Shown here: piece after piece, positions 1 through 9,370 of the stretch | How positions within the stretch are numbered: position 1 is the stretch's first letter | Layout of the letters: every line of letters begins with the position of its first letter | Notes under the pieces: generated by a model | The model's input: only the letters and a program-made list of their open reading frames with translations | What the model was told of the DNA's origin: nothing | Databases searched by the model: none | Assembly (NCBI GenBank): GCA_965261585.1 | Contig: CBDHDN010000001.1 | Coordinates: forward strand, 1 to 64,000 | Length of the DNA: 64,000 nt | DNA from: CBDHDN01 sp965261585 | Lineage (GTDB): Bacteria > Pseudomonadota > Alphaproteobacteria > UBA6615 | Direction: 5' to 3' | Made by a program: the position numbers and the translations under genes

Positions 1-32
1 ACTGCCCGGCGGAGGGATGCGGCGGCGCCGCG

Positions 33-386
33 ATGCTCGACGATGAGCGCCGTGACGCGGACGATCTGCGCCCCGCGATGGTCGCGCTCATGCTCGGCCT
101 CGACCGGCTTCACGAAAGCATTGGCACGGGCGATCCGCGCGCCCCGATCGGCGTCCATGTCAAGGAGCTTGCCGACTACGCCCGCAAGGCGCTGGCGGCC
201 GGCCCCCGGTTGCAACCCGTCTGCAACACCTGCGGCGGCGCCGGTGTCCAGGTGGATGCGTGGGCGTGTTGGGATGTCGATACACAGCGCTGGGTGCTGC
301 ACAGCACCTATGAGGCCGCCGCCATCTGCGCCGACTGCGATGTCGAGTGCAGCTACACCATGAAGCCCGTCGCGGAGGCGGCGTGA
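33..386 (+). CDS. Hypothetical protein with two CxxC-type pairs
   Basis: A 117-residue protein that I do not recognise as a named family. The N-terminal two thirds look helical and acidic. The C-terminal half carries CNTCGG and, about 35 residues later, CADCDVEC, so a small zinc-binding site is plausible. Its stop overlaps the start of the next ORF (TGATG), which suggests translational coupling. High-GC codon use and the neighbouring small ORFs plus a giant methyltransferase-helicase gene resemble the housekeeping part of alphaproteobacterial plasmids or integrative elements. No function is assigned. Confidence 0.55.
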   Translation: MLDDERRDADDLRPAMVALMLGLDRLHESIGTGDPRAPIGVHVKELADYARKALAAGPRLQPVCNTCGGAGVQVDAWACWDVDTQRWVLHSTYEAAAICADCDVECSYTMKPVAEAA

Positions 387-725
387 TGAACGGCAAGAGC
401 GCGTTCGACTTCGGCGGCAACCGGATTGTCCGCCGGTCCGAGCCCATGAGAATCGGCAAGCACGAATGGCGGCTCACCCTCTACCGCTCGGAGCACCACG
501 AGCGCCCGCTGATCGGCTACGAGTGGCGCCGCGCGGACGGCTCGCCGATCCGGCGCAAGTGCCCCGGCCGCGTCTACTTCCTCGACGGCTCCACATGGAT
601 GCGTGACGAGAACTGGCCGTCCTACAACCACAACGACGGCCAGTACGCGGGCATGCCGCGCACCGCTCCGCAAGCTGTGGGAGCAATGCCCCTGGGCACA
701 CACCCGCGAAGCGTCCCCGGCCTGA
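386..725 (+). pseudogene. Hypothetical small protein, probable frameshift near the C-terminus
   Basis: Starts at ATG 386, overlapping the previous stop by one base. The first 90 residues read well (an RIGKHEWRLTLYRSEHHERP stretch, then a Trp/Tyr-rich stretch). Around base 665 the frame turns into low-complexity sequence, while the next frame reads LRKLWEQCPWAHTREASPA and stops at 725, a natural-looking C-terminus. One extra base near 665 explains this. Left unshifted, the ORF runs on to 790. The function is unknown; it is probably part of the same mobile or plasmid gene set as its neighbours. Confidence 0.45.
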
Positions 726-894
726 CCTTCTGCCTGCGCGCCTCTCGCGGCGTCCGCACCGGGCGCCAACACCCTCGCGAGCGAGGGTAACCGCCCCGAG
801 CGCCCGCCCGCCGCACGCGCCCAACCCCGCGCCCCGTCCCGGTCCGTTCCGGGGCGGGGCGTTCGTCTTTCCAGCACCAGGGAGGACTCCACCG

Positions 895-1233
895 ATGCCC
901 GACATCGACATCCACGCGTCCACCGCGCCCGCCGGCCCGCCGCCGGCCATCCACCCGATGGACCCGGCGCGCGGCGACAACCTCTCGCCCGCCTTCGCCG
1001 CGGTGCTCGCCTGGGCAATCGGCCGGCCCGCCATGACCGAGCCCGCCATCACCGGCGTCGTCGTCAGCGGCGGGTGCGTGTTCGCGGCCACCACCGCCTC
1101 GCCCTTCCACGACACCCTCATCGGCTCGTGGCCGGACCTCGAAGCCAATCTTCGCGCCTGGGGAGCCGCGTGCACTGCCGAGCCCGCGATGCTCGACAAC
1201 CTCGTCGCGAAGGTTCGGGGAGCATCCCGGTAG
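895..1233 (+). CDS. Hypothetical protein of 112 residues
   Basis: Preceded by a strong Shine-Dalgarno (GGGAGGA, about ten bases upstream of ATG 895). The N-terminus is Pro/Ala-rich, and the remainder has a conserved-looking core (AFAAVLAWAIGRP, then GSWPDLEANLRAWG). I recognise no catalytic motif. It sits between the small CxxC gene pair and the large methyltransferase-helicase gene, in the same direction, so it probably belongs to one element-borne cluster. The 234 bases after it are GC-rich and show no gene. Confidence 0.45.
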   Translation: MPDIDIHASTAPAGPPPAIHPMDPARGDNLSPAFAAVLAWAIGRPAMTEPAITGVVVSGGCVFAATTASPFHDTLIGSWPDLEANLRAWGAACTAEPAMLDNLVAKVRGASR

Positions 1234-1467
1234 GCGCCCCGCTCACCGACCCGGCGGACATCCGCGCCGGAAGTCCCCGCCCCATCTCACCCGGCCGCGC
1301 CCGCACTGCGCGGCGCCGGAGCGCCGTCCCCGCCTGATCCCGCGCATCCCCGGCCCGCGCCATCCCGAGGCGAGGCAGCCGGCCGGGGCCAGGCCCGGCG
1401 AAGCGGCGCGGAAGAAGCCACCCGCGCCGCGACCGGCGGTTCCACGCACACCAATCCGGAGAGATCC

Positions 1468-4400
1468 ATGCTCGACGCCCATCCGGCGCCGGGTGTGTCC
1501 GCGCGCCCGCAGCTTCCCCCCGTATCAGTCCCGGCCTCCGGCGGCGCGCCCGCCGACGTGGACGGCCCCGCGGCGCTCCTCGACGCCGCCCGGACCCTGC
1601 TCCCCGTGCTCGAAGCCGGCCGGCCCCTCGACGCCCAAACGCTCCGCGACGCCATGACCCGCGCCTTCGGCGCGAGCGACGCCGCCGGCGCCTGGGTCTG
1701 GAAGGACGCCTACGAGGCCGCCGAGGCCGCCGTGGTGCTGTTCGTCCAGCGTTACGGGGGCGCCATGCGCCAGCGGGCAGGCGCCAGCCGGGACGGCCCC
1801 CGCAAGATGCTGGCGATGCTGGCGGCGATCGCCGCCCTGGAGCCCTCGCACACGAAGTGCTCCGAGGACCAGGTTCGCCTCCAGCAGTTCTCGACCCCGC
1901 TCACCCTCGCCTATGCCGCCCTCCGGGCCGCCGCCGTCCGCCCCGGCGACACCGTGCTGGAGCCCTCGGCAGGGACCGGCATGCTCGCCGTGATGGCGGA
2001 GTGCGCCATGGGAAGCCGGGCCACCGGACACCTGCATCTGAACGAGATAGCGACCATCCGCGCCGGGCTGCTCGCGGGCTTGTTTCCCGGCACCGCCGTC
2101 ACCCGCCACAACGCCGAGGCCCTCGCCGACTTCCTGCCCGGCCTCCGGCCGACGGTCGTGCTGATGAACCCGCCCTTCTCAGCGACGCCGGGGATCGACC
2201 GCATCCGCCACGACGCCGATCTGCGCCATATCCGCTCGGCCTTCTCGATGCTCCCGCCCGGCGGCCGGCTCGCCGCCATCACCTCGGCCCACTGCGTCCC
2301 CGGCGATGCCGCCTGGCGCGACGCCTTCGCATCCATGGACGGCGCCGCGCGCACCGTCTTCACCATGGCCATCGACGGGCGCGCCTATGCCCGGCGCGGC
2401 ACCGGCTTCGACACGCGCCTCACCGTCATCGAGCGCAGCGCCGAGCCCGGCCTCGCGATCGACGGCCAAGACCGCGCCGCGACGCCGGCCGAGCTGCTCG
2501 ATTCCGTCATCGCCAGGGTGCCGCCGCGCCGCGCCATCGAGCCCGAGCCCGAACGGACCGCACCAGCCGCCGTCGCCGGCCGCGACCTCTTCGGCAATGC
2601 GGTCGCCCCCGCCAAGACGACGCGGAAGCCGGCCGCCCCGCCGTCGCCGGCGCAGCCCCATGACTGGGGTCCGGTGGCCGAACTTGCCGTCGAGACCAGC
2701 GGGCCGGACGCCCCCGATGCCGCCACCGCCGGTTCCGCCAATGCCGGCCCCTACGATCCGTGGCGGCCAGGCGTGGTGCGGATCGCGGGCGCCATCGAGC
2801 ATCCGACCCCGCTCGTGCAGTCCGCCGCCATGGCCGCCGTGCCGCATCCCGTGCCGTCCTGGCGCCCGATGCTGCCCGACCGCGTGGTGACGGACGGCCT
2901 TCTGTCCGACGCCCAGCTCGAAAGCGTCGTCCTGGCGGGCGAGGCCCATGACCGCCATCTCGCCGCCCGCTACCGCGTCGGCTCGGGCTGGGAGACCGTC
3001 CACCGCTGCCCGGAGGACGGGGAGGACAGCCGCGACACCATCACCGACGACGGCGAGGTGCTGTCCGCTCCGGTCCGGTTCAGACGGGGCTGGATGCTGG
3101 GCGACGGCACCGGAGCGGGCAAGGGCCGCCAGGTCGCCGCCATGGTGCTCGACAACCTGCTGCGCGGGCGCAAGCGAGCCCTGTGGCTCTCGCAGTCCGA
3201 CAAGCTGCTCGAGGACGCGCGGCGCGACTGGGCCGCGCTCGGGGGCCGCGACGCCGACGTGATCCCGCTCGGCAACTTCCGCCAGGGGGCCGAGATCCCC
3301 CTCGCCGAGGGCATCCTCTTTGCGACCTACGCGACGCTGCGCTCGCCGGCCCGCCAGGGAAAGTCCTCGCGCCTCGACCAGATCGTCGCCTGGCTCGCGG
3401 GGTCGCTGGACGAGGACGACCGCCATGCCTTCGCCGGCGTCATCGTGTTTGACGAGGCGCACGCGATGGCGAACGCCGCAGGCTCGAAGGGCAACCGCGG
3501 CGAGGTGAAGCCGTCCCAGCAGGGCCGCGCCGGTCTGCGCTTGCAGAACGCGCTGCCGGACGCGCGCATCGCCTACGTGTCGGCGACCGGCGCCACCACC
3601 GTCCCCGGCCTCGCCTATGCCGGCAGGCTCGGGCTCTGGGCCGCCGGCGAGACGCCGTTCGAGAGCCGCACCGACTTCATCTCCGCGATGGAGGCGGGCG
3701 GGGTCGCGGCGATGGAGGTCCTCGCCCGCGACCTGAAGGCCCTCGGCCTCTACCAGCCCCGCGCGCTCTCCTATGACGGGGTCGAGGTCGAGATCCTGGA
3801 GCACCCGCTCACGCCCGAGCAGCGGCGCATCTACGACGCCTATGCCGGCGCCTTCAAGGTCATCCACCACAACATCAACGAGGCCCTGAAGGCCACCGGC
3901 ATCGTGGAGGGCGATTCGACGCTCAACAAGAACGCCAAGTCCGCCGCATTGAGCGCCTTCGAGGGGGCGAAACAGCGCTTCTTCGGCCACCTGTTGACCG
4001 CCATGAAGTGCCCGAGCCTGATCCGCGCGATCGAGGCCGATCTCGATACCGGCCGCTCCGCCGTCGTCCAGCTCGTCTCGACCGGCGAGGCGCTGATGGA
4101 ACGGCGCATCGCCGAGATCCCGGCATCGGAATGGGACGATCTCTCCGTCGACCTCACGCCGCGCGAGACGGTCATCGAGTTCCTGGCCCACGCCTTTCCG
4201 GTACAGCTCCAGGAGCCGTTCACCGACGACGAGGGCAACGTCATGTCGCGGCCCGTGTTCGACGACGACGGCAACCCCGTCATCTGCCAGGAGGCCGCCG
4301 CCCGGCGCGACGCCCTCATCGAGAAGCTCGCGGCGCTGCCGCCGGTGCAGTCGGCGCTCGACCAGATCGAGCATCGCTTCGGGCACGAGGCCATCGCAGA

Positions 4401-5660
4401 GGTCACCGGCCGCTCGCGCCGAGTGCTGAAGATCACCGACGCACGAGGCGAGCGCCTGGCGCTCCGGTCCCGGCCGGCTTCCGCCAACCTCGCCGAGACC
4501 GCCGCGTTCATGGACGCGACCAAGCGGATACTCGTATTCAGCATGGCGGGCGGGACCGGGCGCAGCTACCACGCCGATCTTTCCTGCGCCAACACCGAGC
4601 GCCGCATCCACTACCTGCTGGAGCCGGGCTGGCGGGCCGACCAGGCCATCCAGGGGCTTCGGCCGAACCCACCGCACGCACCAGGCCTCGGCGCCTCTGT
4701 TCCGGCCCGTCACCACCGATGTGAAGGGCGAGCGGCGGTTCATCGCCACCATTGCAAGGCGGCTCAATTCCCTGGGCGCGATCACCCGCGGCCAGCGCGA
4801 TTCGCAGACCGCCATGGGGAGCGGCGACCAGGCGCTGTTCCGCGAGAGCGACAACCTGGAGAGCATCTACGCCAAGGCGGCGCTCCGGCGCTTCTACATC
4901 GCGCTCTGGCGCGGCCATATCGAGGGCTGGTCTCTCGACCGTTTCGAGGACGCCACCGGATTGAAGCTCGTCTACGAGGGCAACCTCAAGGAGGAGCTGC
5001 CGCCCATGTCGCGCTTCCTGAACCGCCTGCTCGCGTTGCCCATTGCCGAGCAGAACCAGCTCTTCGCGGAACTGGAGGCCCGCATCGCCGAGAACATCGA
5101 GCAGGCCGTCGAGGCCGGCGGTTTCGAGGTCGGCGTCGAGACCGTGCGCGCCGATTCGCTCGCGATCCTCGGCCGCGAGACGCTCTATGAGCATCCCGGC
5201 ACGGGGGCCGCCACCGATCTCGTCGAGATCCGCCGCCGCGACCGGCTGGTGCAGTTGACCGCCGAGGCCGCGCTCGACATCGGCGGACGAGAGCCCGGCG
5301 CCGACGGCAAGTCCAGGCTCGCCGTGAACGCCCGCTCGAAGCGCGCCGCCGTCCTGCTGCCGGCCCCCCCTCGCGCATGTTCGACGATGGCGGGGTACAG
5401 GAACGCGTGCGCCTGGTCCGCCCCGCGACCCGCGAGACGATGGCCAGGCCCGAGCTCGACGCCTCCAACTGGCGCCGGGCCGACGAGGCCACATGGCGCA
5501 CGCTCTGGGAGCACGAGATCGCCGAGCTCCCCTCGCACCGCGAATCGCGCTTCTGGCTCGCCGCCGGCCTGCTGCTCCCCATCTGGGACCGGCTGCCGTT
5601 CGAGAACATGCGGGTGCGCCGGCTCACCACCGATGACGGCGCCGGCGGCGCACTGGGCCG
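1468..5660 (+). pseudogene. Methyltransferase / Strawberry-notch-type helicase, frameshifted and truncated
   Basis: A giant plasmid- or ICE-type protein of about 1,400 codons. Near residues 160-170 a Rossmann SAM motif (LEPSAGTGML) is visible, and near 233 an NPPF motif IV, so the first domain is an N6-adenine-type methyltransferase. A P-loop (GDGTGAGKGRQ, about 545) and a DEAH box (VFDEAHAM, about 660) follow, then SATGATT and GGTGRSYHADL, typical of the Strawberry-notch helicase family. One extra base near 4660 breaks the frame just after GWRADQAIQGL; the true frame continues as RTHRTHQASAPLF. A second break lies in a run of seven C at 5364-5370, after which MFDDGGVQERVRL continues. The gene ends in the middle of a foreign sequence (glgA) near 5650. 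Known relatives are element-borne; the precise biochemical role is not established. Confidence 0.7.
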
Positions 5661-5742
5661 GCGGCAGCGCCGCGGCGACGTCGCCCAGACCGCCGGTCTT
5701 GACCAGCGGATAGGCCTCGGCGGCGACGTGCAGGACCCGCAT
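5655..5742 (-). pseudogene. glgA: glgA 5' remnant (glycogen synthase, first ~27 codons)
   Basis: On the minus strand from ATG 5742 the frame reads MRVLHVAAEAYPLVKTGGL then GDVAAALP, the canonical N-terminus of bacterial ADP-glucose glycogen synthase including the KTGGL glucosyl-donor loop. After about 27 codons the similarity stops and the sequence becomes the antisense of the methyltransferase-helicase gene. It lies directly downstream of glgC in the same direction, as in normal glgC-glgA operons, so the chromosomal glgA appears to have been cut here by recombination with the left-hand element. Confidence 0.75.
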
Positions 5743-5800
5743 GTCGCCTCCTCACCCCAGCGTTCGCGCGCAGGAGAGAGACGGACTCCTGCTGAGGGAT

Positions 5801-5902
5801 CGCCCCCCACCCCGACCCTCCCCCCCTTGGGGGAAGGGAGCTAGACCAGTTACGACACCATGACTCCCTCCACCCAAGGGGGGGAGGGCTGGGGTGGGGG
5901 GT
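5801..5902. repeat. Long GC-rich imperfect inverted repeat between glgC and glgA
   Basis: Arms of about 30 bases lie at 5801-5831 (C-rich, CCCCACCCCGACCCTCCCC) and 5871-5902 (its near-complement), separated by about 40 bases that themselves contain short GGGAGC/GACTCCC complementarity. It could be a REP-like dispersed palindrome or an intergenic mRNA hairpin within a glgCA transcript. No T-tract follows, so a simple intrinsic terminator is less likely. Confidence 0.6.
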
Positions 5903-5940
5903 GAAATCAAGAGACTCGCGCCCGCCGCCCGCGCCCGCGC

Positions 5941-7203
5941 CTACAGCGCGTCGAGCATCGGTTGGGTGATTAGCGTGACGCCGCCCGGCGTGCGGCGGAA
6001 GCGTTGCTCATCCGCCGCGGCGTCCTCGCCGACGACCAGGCCCTCGGGGATGACGCAGCCGCGGTCGACGATGACGTTGGTCAGCCGCGCCTTGCGCTCG
6101 ATCGTGACCTCGGGCAGCAGGACCGCGCCCTCGACCGTGCAGTAGGAATTCACCCGCACCTGGCTGAGCAACAGCGAGCGTCGCACCGTCGAGCCGGAGA
6201 TGATGCAGCCGCCGGAGATCAGTGAATCCAGCGCGGCGCCGCGTCTCTCGTCGGTGTCGAACACAAACTTCGCCGGCGGCAGCTGGGGCTGGTGGGTGCG
6301 GATCGGCCAGGTCGTGTCGTACATGTCGAGCGGCGGCTCGACGCCCGTCAAATCGACGTTGGCCTGCCAGTAGGCGTCGATCGTGCCGACGTCGCGCCAA
6401 TAGGCCTCGTCCTCGGGCCCGGCGACGACGCAGCTGTGGCTGAACCGGTGCGCCGCGACGAGGCCGCGCGCCACCAGGCTCGGCATGATGTCCTTGCCGA
6501 AGTCGTGGCTGGACGTCGCATCGGCGCCGTCGCGGGCGAGCTCCTCATACATGAATGCCGCGTCGAAGACGTAGATGCCCATGCTGGCGAGCGCCTGGTC
6601 GGGCTGGCCTGGAATCGCCGGCGGGTCGGCCGGCTTCTCGACGAACGCGGTGACGCGGTCGCTTTCGTCGACGGCCATGACGCCGAACGCCGTGGCCTCC
6701 ATGCGCGGTACCTCGATCGCGCCGGCCGTGCACGGCGCGCCGCTGTCGGCATGCATGGCCAGCAGGATCGAATAGTCCATCTTGTAGATGTGGTCGCCGG
6801 CCAGCACGACGATGTGCTCGGGCGCGTGGCTCTCCAGGATGTCGGTGTTCTGATAGACCGCGTCGGCGGTGCCGCGGTACCACCACTCCTCGCCGCGGCG
6901 CTGTTGCGCCGGCAACAGGTCGATGAACTCGTTCAGCTCCGGCCGCAGGAACGACCAGCCGCGCTGCAGGTGGCGCAGCAGGCTGTGCGACTTGTACTGG
7001 GTCAGGATGCCGATGCGGCGCAGGCCGGCGTTGACGCAGTTCGACAGCGGGAAGTCGACGATGCGGAACTTGCCGCCGAACTGCACCGCCGGCTTGACCC
7101 GCTTGTCGGTCAGCTCGTACAGCCGGCTGCCGCGGCCGCCGGCCAGGATCAACGCCACCGCGTTGCGCGTCAGCTCCCGCCGTTTGATCTCATCGAACGC
7201 CAT
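5941..7203 (-). CDS. glgC: Glucose-1-phosphate adenylyltransferase GlgC
   Basis: Makes ADP-glucose from glucose-1-phosphate and ATP, the committed step of bacterial glycogen synthesis in the cytoplasm. The 420-residue length is normal. Visible hallmarks are LILAGGRGSRL (nucleotide-binding loop, residues 18-28), KPAVQFGGKFRIVDF, the substrate region WYRGTADAVYQN and VVLAGDHIYKMDY, and a C-terminal left-handed beta-helix with GCIISGSTV and GCVIPEG. The gene runs toward glgA, which is reduced to its first codons at 5742. This genome copy could therefore make ADP-glucose, but its adjacent synthase is lost unless another glgA exists elsewhere. Confidence 0.96.
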   Translation of the reverse strand: MAFDEIKRRELTRNAVALILAGGRGSRLYELTDKRVKPAVQFGGKFRIVDFPLSNCVNAGLRRIGILTQYKSHSLLRHLQRGWSFLRPELNEFIDLLPAQQRRGEEWWYRGTADAVYQNTDILESHAPEHIVVLAGDHIYKMDYSILLAMHADSGAPCTAGAIEVPRMEATAFGVMAVDESDRVTAFVEKPADPPAIPGQPDQALASMGIYVFDAAFMYEELARDGADATSSHDFGKDIMPSLVARGLVAAHRFSHSCVVAGPEDEAYWRDVGTIDAYWQANVDLTGVEPPLDMYDTTWPIRTHQPQLPPAKFVFDTDERRGAALDSLISGGCIISGSTVRRSLLLSQVRVNSYCTVEGAVLLPEVTIERKARLTNVIVDRGCVIPEGLVVGEDAAADEQRFRRTPGGVTLITQPMLDAL

Positions 7204-7383
7204 GGCCCGTTCCTCCCCGCTTCGCCGCTGCCCCGCACCTTACGCCATCGCGCGCGGGTGGTGTGCATGGGATAGGGCGCGCGCGCCCGCGCTCCGCCGT
7301 GTGCGGCCGTGCGGTGCGCGGCTTCTTGCGCTGGCCATGGTAGGCTGCGACTCGCGCGCGGTCGTCGTCGTGGGGGGAGGCGG

Positions 7384-7602
7384 GTGAACTTAAGGATCGT
7401 CGACCGCTGGGCCAAATGGCTGTGGCTGGCCGCGTCGCTGGCCTGGGCGATCTGGCTCATCACTCTGGCGCGTGCGCGCCTGGGTCAAGACCTCGGTGAC
7501 CCGATCAACCTGGCCGTTCTGCTGCTGTTCGTCGTCGCGCCGCCGGTCGTCGTCCTGCTCGTCTACCGCTTCCTGCGCTGGCTGACCCGGCCCGCCGACT
7601 AA
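7384..7602 (+). CDS. Small two-helix membrane protein
   Basis: A GTG start at 7384 is chosen because a purine-rich Shine-Dalgarno (GGGGGGAGG) lies just upstream; no ATG is available. The 72-residue product has two hydrophobic segments (WLWLAASLAWAIWLITL and LAVLLLFVVAPPVVVLLVY), separated by a short polar loop with RARLGQDLGDP, and ends in an Arg-containing tail. It is divergent from glgC. I know no family name; an inner-membrane location is inferred from composition. Confidence 0.6.
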   Translation: MNLRIVDRWAKWLWLAASLAWAIWLITLARARLGQDLGDPINLAVLLLFVVAPPVVVLLVYRFLRWLTRPAD

Positions 7603-7652
7603 GCCCGTCGGCTGTGACACCTATGAAGCGGCCGGTGAAGGCACAATTTGGC

Positions 7653-7702
7653 TGGTGCCGCCGGAAGGAATCGAACCTTCGGCCCCACCCTTACCAAGGG
7701 TG
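7653..7702 (-). tRNA. tRNA-Thr(GGU) 3' half only (probable attachment-site remnant)
   Basis: Read on the minus strand, this stretch gives an anticodon arm CACCC-TTGGTAA-GGGTG (anticodon GGU, threonine), a five-base variable region, a T-arm GAAGG-TTCGATT-CCTTC, and an acceptor 3' strand CGGCGGC followed by A and an encoded CCA. The upstream bases lack a D-arm and any complementary GCCGCCG acceptor 5' strand. A tRNA 3' half without its 5' half is the usual footprint left at the far end of an integrated island. Confidence 0.65.
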
Positions 7703-8154
7703 TGTCCCATGAATGCCGCCATGGTGGCAGCAGCCGAAAACCTTGGTTTTCTGCGGATGCTGGATCACCCCCATAGTCTCGAGACGTCCTGAGGTGCCCT
7801 GAAACGACAGGACTCCACCCCGAAAATCACCCCGACAAATGGCGGTGGCATCTCCGCCGGTTCGGGCACTGGCGGGCAATGATCCACCCCATCCTTTGGC
7901 GGTCCTGCGCCAACCTTGTGGCATGGCCGCCTTGGCCAGAGGCAGAGGCGAGCAGGTCCTTGAGCTGGAACGGAATACCGGACACAACCGTTATCTATGT
8001 GGCGTTGGCGCCTGTGGCCGGCGGCGGCATTCGAAGCGGCCACATTTCTGGAGTCATTTCGATCGCCTGGGATTCAAGGATTCAACCTGATTTGCCCGCT
8101 TGGTGACGCCAGTTTGAGGGCACACGCGACCTCTGGTGACCGACCCAAGTGGTT
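7703..8154. other. Region without a recognisable gene, beside the tRNA remnant
   Basis: About 450 bases follow the tRNA-Thr fragment. Short ORFs on both strands do not resemble known proteins. The sequence shows direct T/G-rich patches but no IS ends that I can identify. It may be the eroded end of an integrated element. Confidence 0.4.
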
Positions 8155-8206
8155 GTACTCGATCGTGCGCTTCGCGCCCGCGGCACGGAACAGTGCGATC
8201 GAGTAC
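8155..8206 (-). terminator. 11-bp hairpin at the 3' end of the oxidoreductase gene
   Basis: GTACTCGATCG (8155-8165) and CGATCGAGTAC (8196-8206) form a perfect 11-bp stem with a 30-base GC-rich loop. The distal arm overlaps the stop codon of the minus-strand oxidoreductase. There is no clear U-tract, so this is a candidate terminator or mRNA-stabilising hairpin rather than a proven one. Confidence 0.4.
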
Positions 8207-9336
8207 TAGGCGGGCGTGCGGAACGCCACCGCTTCCATCCGGCCGCTTTCGTTGGACCGGATTATCGTGTCGACGATCTCGGCGACACGATAGCCGTCTT
8301 CGAACGTCGCGCCGATCGGGGCGACGGCGCCGCCGTGCTGTACGGCCGACAGAAAGTGGTGCATCTGGAACGCGAAGATCTCGGTCCAGCCGTGTGAATG
8401 TGCCCCTTGGATGCCGACCGGCAGGAAGAAGTCGGCGTAGGGATGGCCTTTGGCGGTCGCGAAGATACGCCGCGGTCCTTCGCCGATCTGCGTGTAGATC
8501 AGCTCGTTCAGGCGCTCCATATCGAACCGCAGGCTGCCGTCGGTGCCGTCGACCTCGATGCGTCCGGTCAGCGCATGGCCGCCGGTGATGCGCGACGCCT
8601 CGAACACGGCCGTGACGCCGCCGTCGAGTTCGGCAACGGCGGCAAACGCGTCGTCGTTGACGGCCGCGGCCCGCCCGTCGGGATCCTTGCTCCAGGAATG
8701 GCTGCGGCCGCCCACCACGACCACCTCGCCGACCAGGAAGCGCGCGACGTCGATATGATGCGAGCCGAGGTCGCTCACGGCGCCGCCGCCGGCGCGGTCG
8801 CGCAAGTAGCGCCACGACAAATGCCCGTCGGGCTCGCGCATGTCGATCAGGAACTGGCTGCGGTAGTGCAGCACGTTGCCAACGGCGCCGTCGGCGATCA
8901 TCGTCCTCGCCAGCTGCAAGGCTGGAATGAACCGGTGCATGAAGGCGCAGGCGTGGTGCACGTCCGCCGTGTGCGCCGCCTGCCAGATGGCGAGCGCTTC
9001 ATCGGCCGAGCGCGCGAGCGGCTTTTCGCTGAACACGTGCTTGCCGGCTTCAGCCGCGGCGATGTTCGGCTCGGCATGGATGTCGTTGGGGCCGGCGTTG
9101 ATAAACATGTCGCACTCCCGCCCGGTAACGGACGGCAGCCAGTCGTCGAGGATGACCGAGCGCCAGCCGAAACGCCCCGCGACATCGTCGGCCAGCGCCC
9201 GGTTGGCGCTGACCTCCAGCAGGACGGCGGGGTCGGCCGCCACCGCGGGCGCTCGCCGCGACAGCGCCGCGCCTTTGAGGCTCAAGGAATGCATCTGGCC
9301 GATGAAGCCGGCCCCCAGCATAACGACGGCGGTCAT
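8206..9336 (-). CDS. Gfo/Idh/MocA family oxidoreductase
   Basis: A 376-residue NAD(P)-dependent dehydrogenase of the sugar/inositol type. The N-terminus MTAVVMLGAGFIGQMHSLSL is a Rossmann dinucleotide-binding loop. HVFSEKPLA carries the conserved EKP lysine, and SDLGSHHIDVARFL is the family DxGxHxxD motif of the catalytic domain. ATG 9336 is chosen because it gives the typical N-terminus; upstream extensions run into the neighbour's DNA. It follows a second family member by 34 bases, in the same direction and downstream of a LacI-like protein, suggesting a carbohydrate or polyol catabolic operon. The substrate is unknown. Confidence 0.88.
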   Translation of the reverse strand: MTAVVMLGAGFIGQMHSLSLKGAALSRRAPAVAADPAVLLEVSANRALADDVAGRFGWRSVILDDWLPSVTGRECDMFINAGPNDIHAEPNIAAAEAGKHVFSEKPLARSADEALAIWQAAHTADVHHACAFMHRFIPALQLARTMIADGAVGNVLHYRSQFLIDMREPDGHLSWRYLRDRAGGGAVSDLGSHHIDVARFLVGEVVVVGGRSHSWSKDPDGRAAAVNDDAFAAVAELDGGVTAVFEASRITGGHALTGRIEVDGTDGSLRFDMERLNELIYTQIGEGPRRIFATAKGHPYADFFLPVGIQGAHSHGWTEIFAFQMHHFLSAVQHGGAVAPIGATFEDGYRVAEIVDTIIRSNESGRMEAVAFRTPA

Positions 9337-9370
9337 GGCCCACCGCTTCTCGCACCGTCGACGGCGCTGT

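Noticed and set aside
353..1199. Long minus-strand ORFs over the first kilobase
   Set aside because: Arg/Ala-rich, low-complexity products typical of antisense frames in high-GC DNA; the plus strand has better start sites and protein-like composition.
2179..4866. An 895-residue minus-strand ORF opposite the methyltransferase-helicase gene
   Set aside because: Composition is that of an antisense shadow, and the plus strand carries clear enzyme motifs throughout.
6292..7275. A 327-residue plus-strand ORF opposite glgC
   Set aside because: glgC has all family motifs on the minus strand; this is its shadow.
7691..8106. Small ORFs next to the tRNA remnant as a possible integrase piece
   Set aside because: No R-H-R-Y recombinase motif or other recognisable segment was found in any frame.
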